DNA of 64,000 nt from Lethocerus indicus (Eukaryota > Arthropoda > Insecta > Hemiptera > Belostomatidae). Location of the stretch: assembly GCA_019843655.1 (NCBI GenBank), contig JACDQD010000005.1, positions 26,670,954 through 26,734,953 on the forward strand. Direction: 5' to 3'. The first letter of the stretch is position 1. Each line of letters opens with the position of its first letter. This document shows positions 23,601 to 36,500 of this stretch, one piece after another. The position numbers were made by a program, and so were the translations under genes. The notes beneath the pieces are model-generated. The model did no database searches and was not told the DNA's origin. It was given only the letters and a program-made list of their open reading frames with translations.

Positions 23601-26600
23601 GGCGCCAGTGTCGCGTTATGCTTGTACCGAACGAACTTTAGTTAAGTGCATTGCCGAAACCCCCTCAAGGGGGCGCCAGTGTCGCGGTACACATGTACCG
23701 AACGAACTTTAGTTAAGTGCATTGCCGCAACAGCCTCAAGGGGGGCGCCAGTGTCGCTTTATGCTTGTACCGAACGAACTTTAGTTAAGTGCATTGCCGA
23801 AACCCCCTCAAGGGGGCGCTAGAGACGCTGTGCACGTTAGCGTGCACTTGAAAACGTACATAGCATAGACAACGCCTAAAACACGTTTATAAACCATTAA
23901 AACCTACAAAAGCCATAAAAACATCTTTATACAGGCTTAAAACTGCTAGAAAGACTCAGAACCGCGTTTTATATGGTTAATCCATACTCCGTCTGTAGTG
24001 ATCCCAATGTGAGATACTTGCACTATTTGCGCTACAAAAGCGCTAAAAATGTTTTTAAACACTAAGAAACTAGTTTAATATTTTGTGGTCTGCGAGGGGT
24101 TGGAATACCGTAGGTTCATGGTGTTTCTGTTTCCTCTCGCTGGTTTGGTCTCTTGCTAGACCGGTTTCGGCTGCTCGCCATCTTCAGTAGCGGTCAAAAT
24201 CCAACAGTGACTAACACCGCTACTGAAGATGGCGAGCAGCCGAAACCGGTCTAGTATAAGACAAAACCAGCGAGAGTATACAGAAACACACGAAATCTAT
24301 TCCAACCCCTCGCAGACCACAAAACAGGTATTCTAAAATAACGAGAACTATTACGGGAGTGACAAACCTCTTAGCGGTGCCTTAATTCCGAAAGGGTCAT
24401 CAAGGATGAATACCCTAATGGGTATCGATTGGTGAACCAGCGGTACCGATGAAAGGTGTAATTGGTGGCCACCGGGTTGAACGGGGATAATCGGAGCGGC
24501 ACTAAACCGGAGCGCGGCACAATATGACCGCACCTTCATTTATTTAGCAGCCGAACAGTCAACAGAGAGCCCGCTGTATTCGGCAAAGAGAAATTTAAAC
24601 GCGCACCTGGAAACCCGCCGTTCGGTTTTGATTGGTTCAATTCAGACGTGAAGAAGGCGGTGGCCGGCGGTGGCTGGCGGTGGCCGGCTGTTCATTAGCC
24701 GAGATGCGGGCCCCCAACACCACCACCACCACCACCAGTGCCGCCTCCGCCCCCATTCAATTAGGCCAGGATTGTTGCGGTAAATATTAAACGCGCATTT
24801 CTCATTAGCCGGCCTATTGATGAAAACGCCGGCCTCCCTCGCCAGACAATTATCCCTACCCAATATACTGCAACGGACCGACATTCAAATTTCAAACTGC
24901 ACTGATACTGCATTATTGGTGTGCTGTAGGTTTTGATTGCCGCCTCGTAAATATACCGGGAACTGTTATTGTCCCATCGGTCTTATTTCTGCATTGGACC
25001 GTCCGGTCCAAACTGTCTGGAAATGGACATGAAGCCGATAGCATTCACCGTTAGCCCACCTCTCTCACATCCGTAGCTTTGAGTGAGTGATACACACACT
25101 CTGGTCAAAGACATCCGAATGTATTATATATACATATTTTGTTTCCGCGAGTGCGTTATATATAATGCTAAGAATAGCGAAGAAAGGATGAACTTACGAA
25201 AATGCCAGTGAGGAGTATGCCGGCTCCTATGCCGACGGTGTGCGGGTCCATCTCGTCGATCCTGATCTGAGTCCCGGTCAGCCCGAACAGCACCGGCTCG
25301 AAGATCATCCAGAAGATCTCGAACGCCGTCGCCACCGGGTTCTGATGCAAAAACGAAACTCCCAATTTGATATATTATATATCTACCACTAACTGCGTTG
25401 GACCCGTTTCAGGAATTTCCAAATCTCGCCTTTCGGTTAGAATGTAAGGGGTATTCCAATCTAACGATAATTCCAGCGTTGAAAACATTTTAAATATAAG
25501 GCAGAGTAAAAGTGTTATCTGCGGAAAAAAACAATTGATGCGACAGAAATTTCAATCCTGCGCGTCTGACGAGATAAATTCAAAATCTCAAAATAGAAAA
25601 TAGATACAACATTCGTAGAGAATGTCCGTTCTACCGGTTGGTTTTATGAAGTTCGATGTGACTAATATGGGGATCACAATATCGTCCAATTGTTGGGTTT
25701 AAGTGTGGGCACCAATTGAAAACTTACATCCTCGACGTCCCATCCTTGGGTGGACCAGGTGCAGACCGAGATGAATGCGGCCGCTATGCAGCCGAGGGGG
25801 CCGGCACCGCCCAGCCCGATCAGCTCGCTCCCCATTACTGCTATCAGCCCACCGCCCAGCAACAGCAGTATACGCAGAGGCACCACGAACGGCTGTACAC
25901 GTAACCCGGCATTAACAAATTAACCAACAACAATCAATACTTAACAATGTATCCATAAACGCCTACGTTACTGACTAACTGACGTCAATATTTTATTGCA
26001 ACTACCGAAAGTAATATAATAATCGACATTGATGTTCAAGTGGCGCTGTGTAATCAGCTGGATTTCCCCTTTTTTATTTTCACTAATCTACCGAAGGCAC
26101 CACTGGCGACGGCGAAAAACCGAAACCGGTCTAGAAGTAATATCGACGATGAATCACGATATCGGGCAGAATAACGATCCCCAGCGAGACGGACTTCAGC
26201 CAGAGACGATTCTTATTACCTTCTCTTAGTAAAAAAAAATTTGAATCTTCGCCTTACGGCCTCGTTTCCAATCCCTGCGATATTACACCTTATTATTAGA
26301 AAAGGTCGTCGGCTCTCCATTGTCTGCATAATTCAGTACAATTAGCAATTACGCTCAATTAAACACCGCCTTATTTTATGTAATTACAAACGCGACGCCT
26401 ACAATTATATTCTCGGCTGTAATTATGTAAATACTTCCTTCCCAGCAAGGTATTTGTGCCAGTGGCACACGTTTTTTTCGATTATAATCGTGTCCAGGCC
26501 TGATTTACAAAGAAGTAAATTTACGATCATATCGCATAAATATTTTGTAGGAACTGTTCTCGTTATTCGCCTTAGTTTTATTTCTTTCAGCAGTCCGTTT

Positions 26601-27533
26601 TTTTAAAATTGTTTTTGTGTTAGTTTTAGATGCGATTATTGTACATTTTGTACTGTTGTGTATTTCCTTGCTAATATTGGAATAGCAGTTTTAAATTCAG
26701 TGTGAACAGCAAATTTGTGTAATATTAACAGCATACATAACCTGCTCTGATATAAATGGTGTGATCTGATTTCATATTTCATCCGTGTTAGACGTCTCAC
26801 TAACCGAAAGCTACTGAAACGAAACCGGTCTAGTCCAAGTCAGAAGAAATCGGCAATTCTCAGTGTAGACCGGTTGGAATAATTTAAAATTGCGAAAAAT
26901 TGGCAATAAAGCCTAAGCTTAGGGGCTATAGGAGGGCCGGAATAGCGTTGAATAGGAGATGAGCCGTGCGGGATTTGTGTCGGCTCTAGCCGGTCACTGA
27001 ATAATTCAATGATGCATTCACTCTCGGCAACCCGACCAGTAGTATAACCCTCCTCCATTTGTATAAATAATACTTGGCCCACCATTCAGGTCTCGAAATT
27101 TAGCGGTTTAACACAGGTCCCGTTTCTTAGCACGCATTACATTCCATATCCTCACACCAGCATCTCAACAGAAGATCAGAGAGTGAAATCACGAGATATC
27201 AAAAGTAAACGGATTCAAACTAAACTAATAAAATTAAAGGATTCAATTGTTGAGTTGGATTGAATTGCCAATTTGAACACGAGGGGGTAATATCGCATAA
27301 GCAAATATATACCTTCGGGATGTTCAACGTATATCGCTGCTCAAACTCTGGTTTAGAATATCGTTCACAAAGTCTTATAAGGGATACTTACGTCTTCTTT
27401 TTCTGGAACGTATTTGGCAAGAAGGCCCCACAGAACGCCAAATCCGATGCCAACAATTATCGACAGCGGCCCAAGCAGAATCTCGTACACCAATGAATCT
27501 GTTACAAGGAACATAAAAAACAGATTTCTAATG

Positions 27534-27589
<56 letters not shown>

Positions 27590-30500
27590 TTCTATTGGCA
27601 ATGGCGAGAAACCTGAACGGGAAGGCAGAATTTTTCATTAAAGCCAATATTTACACAATACTGTAATTTATTGGAAATTGTACGACTATTAAATTACGAT
27701 TCAAACAAGGGATCCGGTATTGCAGTTTTGCGGGTTTAGTATTCTTCAGTGTCCTGTCAGGTTACTTCGCGAATATCCATCAGGATAGTTTCAATACTTA
27801 TTGTTTTTAATACTTATCGTTTATTTTTGTTTATTCTTAGAAGAATCTTCTTCAAAGAGTGTAAGATTCTTGTGAAAAGTCGCTGTTATTTTATTTAATT
27901 TAGAATACGATAATTTATTATTTTTCGACTGTAGAAGCATTTGCTCTGTTTTCGACAAGTAAAACTTCAATCGCACGGTAGAAATAGTGATGGGGAGAAG
28001 GAAGAGTCCGGCGAAACTCCAAAAGTTAAAATTCGAAAGCAGATAGAATCCCAGCAATGTCTTTGACGAGTTCAACAGACTCCTCGAAATGTTTTTTAAG
28101 AATTCACGATTTAGGCATATTTATTTTCTTTCTAGACTTGTTTTCAGAAATACCCTTTGATGAAGGCTTTTTGATAAAAACAATTATGCGGTTTTTTAAC
28201 GCGATTTGCTCAATTCCTAAGATTTCGAAAATTAAAAGCGATCATGTTTACAATCTATGCTTCGGAGGCCACTTAAAGCTGAAACGTAAATCGATTTGAA
28301 AGAAAATAAGAAAGATTATAGATTTTGTAACCGGTTTATGTATTTAGTTAGTACAGCATGAATTTTAACGGCATCATGACCCACCACAACAATAGAGAGA
28401 CCGCCAATGATATCGAAGATGTATTAATTCAACACGGGTTCGAGTTTCGAATGGTGGCGGAGCGCTGATTTAAACTAATTTTTGATCGAGTTTACTCACT
28501 CGACGAGAACATGATGCTGTGTATGATGCCGAAAGCGGCTACTGAAGAGGCGTCGTCTATTCCTGAGACAGCGATGATGAGCGTGGGTATGCCTTTGGCG
28601 ACGCCGTAGCCCTTGTTCCTCAGCCTCAGTAGGCAGGGCACGACCACCGCGGGCGAGACGGCGGCCACTATCGAACTGAAAACATCAATTGAAGTATAAT
28701 GTGTTTTATTTAGGCAATTTTTACTTGGAACAGATTAACGGATTTTCCATTTAACTCAATGGGAAATCCACCCTCGGGTTAAGAACGCCGTTCTTGAACT
28801 CAAGGTGTTCTTAAGTATTCAGTAGCGAGTACTATTCATTCCCCTATTTATCTATTTGGTAAGCCGATTTCGTCTGCGATCGATTCAAATTTTAATTTAC
28901 CGCGATAGAGAAACGCGCATCTTCCCTATTGCCTATAGCGGCCGTTATAATCGTCGAAGTAAACCGACGACGGGGGTATCCCGAAGCGATGACCTTTCGG
29001 TAGGAGGTACGGCTTGCGGTGATCCAATTAAAAGTTAAAGTGGGGGAGGTCGGTGTAAACGTTCAATTGCCTCCCTGAACCCCGCCAACTTTCACTATCC
29101 TTCCCACTATCTCTTTCTCTCTCTCACTCTCCCTCGTCGTCGTATTCATGAAAGTGCCGTCACAGAAACCTGGAGACGGTTAGAAATCTAACTGAATGCG
29201 GTCATGAGGAACCAAGGATTGTCGGGTAAAGTGTACTTACTCAAGTAGTTTAAGTTTACAAATATCAATATTAGGTAGACCATTTTTATTATTTACGCAT
29301 TTGACTGGGTGGCACACATTTTACGCGAGTGGCAGCGTTTTGAAAAGTCCCCTTTTTAAGCGACCGCTTTTCTATATTTCGGTCGTTAATATCCTTTAAG
29401 CTACAATATTTATGTGGGCAATTTCGTTGTTTTTGGACCCCGCCTAAGGAGGGGCGGCTTCTTCCCCGAAACCGAACTACCGCTTTCAACTGTTTCAAAA
29501 TTTATGTGGGTTTTTTCTTGAAATATCGTAGTGCGGATCTATCTATATACATAGATTTATGAAAATCTAGCGGCCATTTTAGGTGGCCCATTATTCCTCC
29601 GTGCCGAATTAAGATTTAATGCTCTGCACAAAAGTGGAATCGCATTGAAATATCATCCAGTAACTTGGATATTATCTCTATATAACGTATATTTGAAATC
29701 GATTTTATTTAACTTTATAGTTTTATATTTGTATTTTCCAATAGTACAAGAAATCCAGAGATATACGCAGTGCTGGGAACTGGTCCAATAAGATTAATAA
29801 GACAGCTACAACTACTGGCCTGTTTCTGCTTCAAGTGCAACTTCGACTAGGTTCGAAAAATATGCGTGAAGGTAGAAGAGTATTAATTACGTAGACTTAA
29901 TACTCATAAGAAAGAAAATAAAATGTTCAAAACAACGTTCATATTTAAAATAATATCCGTGGAAGGGCCTAACACTTGTGATTACGATTTCGAACTGAAC
30001 ACCTTCGCTTATTATCACAGTTCAAAGGATCATGCCTCCATTAGGGCACTTCAATTTCGCATATGCAGTTTCCAGCGTTCGAATTTCCTACGCCCGGTGA
30101 ATTCAACTGCAGCGGAAACGTATAAATCCGGCCGCCGGATGAGATATTGTGACTACCGCGAGTAATTACACCGCATAATTGTGCACCGGAAAGGCGTACC
30201 GTCGTTGCTTTCCCCAGCTAACAAACTACTGGCTATTGAAATATCTACATCGTATATTGTCGTGTCTAACTGCTTTCACCGATCGGTAGATTGGTTTGAG
30301 CGAATGGCGCTACATTGAAGCCTCTGGTAGATTATTTCATTAGACTATGCAAAAACCCACTATTTTATTTTCCGCACCATACTAGGATTGGGACAATGTC
30401 TTTATAATCAATCTATAATTTCGTAGCTACTCGCTAAAGAAACGGCGTGCCGCAAGGAGGAAGCCCATCAATTCAACCTTAAGGAACCGAGTAGTGTATA

Positions 30501-33500
30501 TTGCGATTATTGATGAACCTGCGTGTATGATGGGTGTGTGCTATTGATGTTATCATAGTGCTAATGACGTTGTGCCGGTCGCACTACCTCCAGGGCACCA
30601 CCAAGTTGGACCAACTATCGTACTAAACTTTATGAATAATCTCGAGTTACTGACGGAGTGTGATACTGACGTTAGCGAAAATGGACCAAATCGGAGAGAA
30701 GTATTTTCAAGTATTTTATTATTTTTTTGTTGCGTCAATTAATTCTTTCGAATCTAAGAGTCAATATCTACTGACCGGTTCTCAAATAATGCGACTGCCG
30801 TAAAATATTAGTAGGGGTTAATTATTTCCGTTCATTTAGAAACGGGGACAGAGGTTTTGATCTAAAACGAGGAAACATATTCCTAACGAAGATTAACGGG
30901 AAAAAACTAGCAAGAAGAAGATAATTACGCTGTGTCTATTTGTATACACGTACGTAATGTAAAAAAATATAGGTATTATCCAATTTCGCCGCAATGGGTT
31001 TACCGCAAGGTAGAGTGGGGCGGCTGGGAAGATGCCAGTGTATAGTGTGCTCCCCTCGGAATGAGAAGAGGGAGGGCTGTAAATCAAAAGCCTGTGTCAC
31101 GATCGGCTTTATATTTAGGCCGATGAAAAACTGGCCGTGGTCCCGGCCTAGAAGGGGCCGCCCCCGAGAAAGGAGGAGAAACTCGGTGGTGCCCGGTCAC
31201 GTCCATTTCATTGAAATGGATGTCCTGAGGTGTTCTCCTTCTTCCAGTCATGATTTATCTCACAACGGGGTGTCACACCCCTCACATACCATTTCGGTAT
31301 TTAAGCCCATTCGCGACGCCAAATTGCACTCCTCCACGCCAAATTTTATACCGAAATCCGTACCGGATGCCCATTTATTGGGGATATTTTTACGCATACC
31401 TGCGGAGGGTAAAAATCTGCAATTATTTAGTTTGCAGTTCAATATATCGCGGAAGACGGAAACGCGGGCCGAGTGTCGGTTCGATGGTACTCCGCAGTAA
31501 TAATACAACGGCTTATACAGGGCTGTCTGGAGGGTGGCAGTAATTGCTGTATAATTGAAGCAATTACATTGAGGTTATCGCATTATGTATTGCTATTGTA
31601 TTGTTACACGGAAGAATGGATTAATGAAGGGCCCTAGGCGAAAGCCCACGGGACGCCGAACTGAATAGAATGAATCAAAATCATTCTCCTATACCGAAAT
31701 TTGTGATAGTTTATAGCCAACCGCTAGGAGATAAAGAGACGCGGTAATGTACAGTGTTCCGTCCTGTCGGTACGGGCTACTAGCATTTCATTTCCGGTGG
31801 CAAAGAAAGACAGTTTCCGGAGCGAAAACGCCCCTCATCGATGTCAGGGGGATTCATTGATCGACCGTTGTCATGTAACCTCGTTCACATGTAACCAATG
31901 ATATACTTTAGACACGTTAATTTTAATTATTTACACAACTCGAACATATCTACACAATGATTATTTTGTGATCAATATTAAATAACACTATTGTATTATA
32001 ATAGAGCAGCGATTCCGAAACTGTGGTTTACGGACGTCACCACATTATGCACTATTTATATTAATGATACTTTAACATCAATGTGGCTGATTGTGTTGTA
32101 TAGTTGTTGCTATAAAACAGGGCTGAGTTTAGTTAATTGGAGGCGATTTAATTCCCGTGTTATAATTAGAGAGGGACATAATTAAACAAGCACAGAAAAT
32201 CTAGCAGATATCTAGTGTAGTAGTGTAGATTGGTGGACCGCTCGGTGAGATAGCTCGATTGGACAGTAAATTGTTCTACGCCTAATGTTTTAAGAGAGAA
32301 ATAGCGTTGGCCGCCAGAGGAGCAGAATGCTCTATGAGCACGCTCCACCGAGGAGCGGCTCGATCCGCCGCAAAACAGTAAAACATCAGTTTTTTGGCCC
32401 CGGTTCAAAACTTTCGCGAAATGACTCAGTGTTCTTTCACAGTGTTTGAGCGCGATCGGAGAACACTTTTATCCGGGCTCTCGATATACATATATATTAT
32501 ATATTATATATATACGAGAAAGTGAGGTTTCTTGGAAATCTTGAAAAAGTCTTACATCGAAACCCGGTCGTGATTTGCCGCGGTCAAACTGCACGGACGG
32601 CCGAGGGGGATTCGCGTGGGACGAAGGGTCGACGGTAAAATATGATGGCGGCATTTTTATGTCCATTTTTTTATTCATGTTTCCGATGGAATGCAATTTA
32701 ATACCGAGCGAAGGAGACTATTGCGAAGAATATTGTGTGAGGAAACAGCGAACCAGTTAGATTCATATATAAGTTCTATCTTATTATACTATTGTAACAT
32801 AAAAACAAGTATGATTTATTTTTGCATATATATGAACCCATATATTTTATGGACTAATATGAAATTAATTCTAATAAGTATACTGGAATGAGCATACTTA
32901 AAAGTATGTACTGACATTACTTTTAAGTTAATATCAGTCATGACGCAGACTGGTCTAGCTCATAAAGTGGAATTCGCTGAGTATGTTTCGATTATAAATT
33001 CACTTTTAGTTGTATTTTGCTTTACCATAAGTTTAAAAATAAAGAAATAATTTTCCGTCGGCCTATTCCAATGGCCTTAAATCCAAGACAAAATGTGACA
33101 TTTAGTCAGGAATGGGTTTGATTAGATCTATTACATTAAATAATTATCCGTTGCTATTAATTATAGCATTATAAGCTAGTAGTTTTATCTAGATATGTTC
33201 TGTCTACTAGCCCAATTTGGTCATAAGGTTGACTTGTATTTGGGTTTTAGATATTGGCATTAACCATCTTCTGTTAATAGACCCAGCGGTGAAGCTATAT
33301 TACTACACCCTAATAGGGCTGTCACATTTACTGTCCGAACTGTTATTACGTTTAATATTGACTCTGGGCGCAGCGTGATGCCATGACAAGACAGAGATAT
33401 TGCTTGCTAAACCAAATGTTTGCCATCGGCGGTAGTATTTCGCCACTGAGGTATTTGCGCGTGTCGGCTTCCGATGGGCCATCCTGTCGGAATTGTCACC

Positions 33501-36500
33501 CAATTGTTATTACATGGCGAATAGGCATTAACCCGGTTTGTTGGCCGTAATAGGCTAACAATTAAGCGATGCTATATTTAATATTCATGTACGAACTGTA
33601 CTCAGTCTGCTGATATTATAACGCAGTGAACGCTGTGTTGAATGACGCAGTGGACTAAACAAGATAACTTATCGACTCCAAAGGCCTTGAGCTAATTTGA
33701 AATTTTTGAGAATATCGGTCCTCGACAACAGGAAGTTCTGCATTTGCCGACATCACCAAGTACGATAAAAGATGCAAATAGCGAACCGAAATATGTTTTC
33801 GATAAAAAAAAATACATACACGACTACAATCACTAGTACATTTTTAAAGTGTTATAGTGGAAGAAACAATATGAAATTCTGCGAGAGAAATAAATTTCGC
33901 GGATTATTACGGGTTCATTTAGCCGTATAACACCGAGTCAGACTCAGTCAAAATCTCACTGAGAAGCAGTAGGGCGTGTGTGGGGCAAGCAGAACTCCCG
34001 TCTTTAATTGTGAATATTATATATTGGGCGGCCATAACTGAATAAATGTTCCCGGTCCATAATTCTTCGCGCAGATAATGAGAAAGTGGTAGAACAGGTC
34101 CATTAGTTATTCGCGAATGTATATAATATTATGGACGTGAACTCCATACATGGCGGTGAAACTTAATAATTTGCAGAATTAAATTTACGATTTTTAATTA
34201 TATATTCATATTGGGATATCGAATTTAATTTAAATTTATATATATCACTCATTTTCATTCGAGGCTTTCTGTGTTTCCTTTTAATCCGGTTATGAACGGC
34301 AAGTATTACATCAGTTAATAACGTTAATAAATATTTATAATAATGATAACGTTAATAGAATTTTTGTTGTCGAGTTTTATTACTGCGTTTTACTGTAGGC
34401 TTGCTCTGTTAAATAGATACTCTTCTAATTTTTTCTGCACTCCGTACTGTCTTTGTAATGATACTGTTCTAACTGGCATTTATTCCGTTTAATGTATTTT
34501 AGTCTCCAGCAACAGGGACTAGGGAATGGCGATTGGGGGAATAATAATATCGTGTTGCTAGGTCGGCATCGGAGGAAGGGCCTAGCTAGGGCTCGTAGCC
34601 GGCCCTACAACAATGTATCGCATTGTATGCGAGAGCGGGGGCGGCGGGGCGGGGGGGGGCGACCATTCGGAAACAAATTTCTTTCCGGGGCCGCACTTAA
34701 AGGGATGCCGTGGGAGCAATTTCGCATAACAAGAAGAGCCAGTAAGGGAGGAGGCATTCCTCGGGCCGCACTGTATCCATGTAAATACGCCGAGGGCCCC
34801 TATTGACCTCCTATCGGCTCCCCTATCCGTTACATATGCAATAGGTCAGCGCTAACATCCCTACGCTTTCTTTTTTATCGCCTCCTCTTTTATTCTCTAT
34901 TTCACAAATTTCACTCAGTTTCGTCCTCTTGTCATCTATTCGCTTTCTTACTACATCTTCTCCGTCTTCTATTATTTTCACTCGATCTCTGTTTCGTTCG
35001 TGATATTTTCTAGCTTTTTACAGCAGCAATGGACAGTAGCCGATGAATTAAACGCATTCCTTATTTAATTCACTACTATATTCGCGTATTAGTTTATATT
35101 TTTCTATTTCTAAGACGAATATTTTAATTCTATTTTAATTTAATTTAAGTCCTTCGAAATGTACACTCGTTTCCTTGTTCGTTAATCTTGCCCCCCCTCT
35201 GTATTGTACAAGTCAGGATAATTGTTGACTCACCCCAGGAGTATGCCCCACATCCAGGGTAGGTTGAGCAGGTAGTGTGTCATGATTGTGACGATGAGAC
35301 ATTCGACGACCCAGGGCACCAGGCCAAGCTTCAGCACCGTGCAGCACAGACGCTTCATAGCACCCGAGTCCAAGTCCAGACCGGCCCTCGTCAGTATTAC
35401 CACAAGCGCGATTTTCCTGCAAAACAAAACAACACACTCTCTTAAATCAATATAAAATACGGTATAAAGTACATTCGGCGAAAGTACTTTTATATTAAAT
35501 TACAGTAGCATTAACTATAGTATATTCGATTGAATGGACTTAGTTTCAGTAAGATGAATTAAAAGACGGATCAACGATATAATAATACATTTTATTACGC
35601 GGGCTAATAATAATTTATTAGTCTACTTTTTGCTCTCGGACTCAACCCCGTAAGTTTCTGTAACGCCGATTTCACTTCTAGACCGGCCGGGCTCTAGGCC
35701 CGGAGTCGGTCTACTCCTGCCGAGATGCGCATTTCTCTAAGCGTAAATTATTAAGAGGGACGTGCCCGCCCCCCTCCGGGTCGGGGGTTCTTCGCCACCG
35801 CCGGTTCCAGGATTGTCATTGCCCAAATAAATTTCGGGGGCCCGCCTAAGATATTCCCGGTGACAAATTGAACCGTCTTGGTGGTGGAGGCGGTGCTTTG
35901 GGGGGGGGGGGGGGGGTTGAGCTACGGCTGGAGCCGGCGCTGGGACCGATTCAGGCGCGATTTATGCCCATAGAGGGTGAGGGGCCTGGGGATGGGGCGC
36001 TCTGTCCCATATTCGGGTGAGCCCACCTGCTTCCTCCTCCAGATAACATTCCTCCTCCCTTCGCGTCTAGAAATAAAATGGAATATTCTTCTATTTGCCA
36101 ATTCGGTCTTCCCCAGCCTCCGCCTGAGCCCTACAATTTAAGGACCGGCTCCTACATCTTACCGGCGATGACTTTTTTCCATCGCAGTATCTTCGCTTTT
36201 AGGTTATACGCAATATGTTTAAAATTCTTTAACCTAAAATTCTGATCAAATTAGTTCAAAAATGAACGTTAATGAACCTGTCGCCATGCAAAATGGAGAG
36301 CAAAACACAACTACCACTCAGGACAGAGAATGACATAAAAAGAAACAAAAAATTACCACTGATGGAAAAACCGACGAGGAAAAAGCAGATACTGTTGAAG
36401 AAGCGCATATTTATTTTATAAGTATTTACTACAACATAGATTAATGGTTTTGATACCATATAATCCCCGTTTGTCTTTCGGATGGCCCCCGAGTATAATA

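Larger units (their letters stand above)
24081..24324. repeat. Foldback element with two opposed hammerhead-like motifs
   Basis: TTTTGTGGTCTGCGAGGGG at the left end is matched by CCCCTCGCAGACCACAAAA at the right end. The inner arms are also inverted copies (CTAGACCGGTTTCGGCTGCT against AGCAGCCGAAACCGGTCTAG), leaving a loop of about 30 nt. Related copies lie at 38961-39110 and 44139-44310. Confidence 0.85.
22044..25197 (-). other. Antiporter intron carrying the satellite and hammerhead foldback
   Basis: The intron between the exons at 25341-25198 and 22043-21942. Apart from the repeats listed it holds a GGT/CAC-repeat-rich segment at about 24655-24750. No exon was found. Confidence 0.6.

Noticed and set aside
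23503..23712. 69-codon open frame with repeated peptide in the satellite
   Set aside because: It arises because the repeat is open in that frame over some units; unit-length changes of 70-72 bp break the frame elsewhere.
22930..23825. CRISPR-like array of regular repeats
   Set aside because: The whole 71-bp unit is repeated with only point differences; there are no unique spacers, and the context is an intron of a eukaryotic gene.
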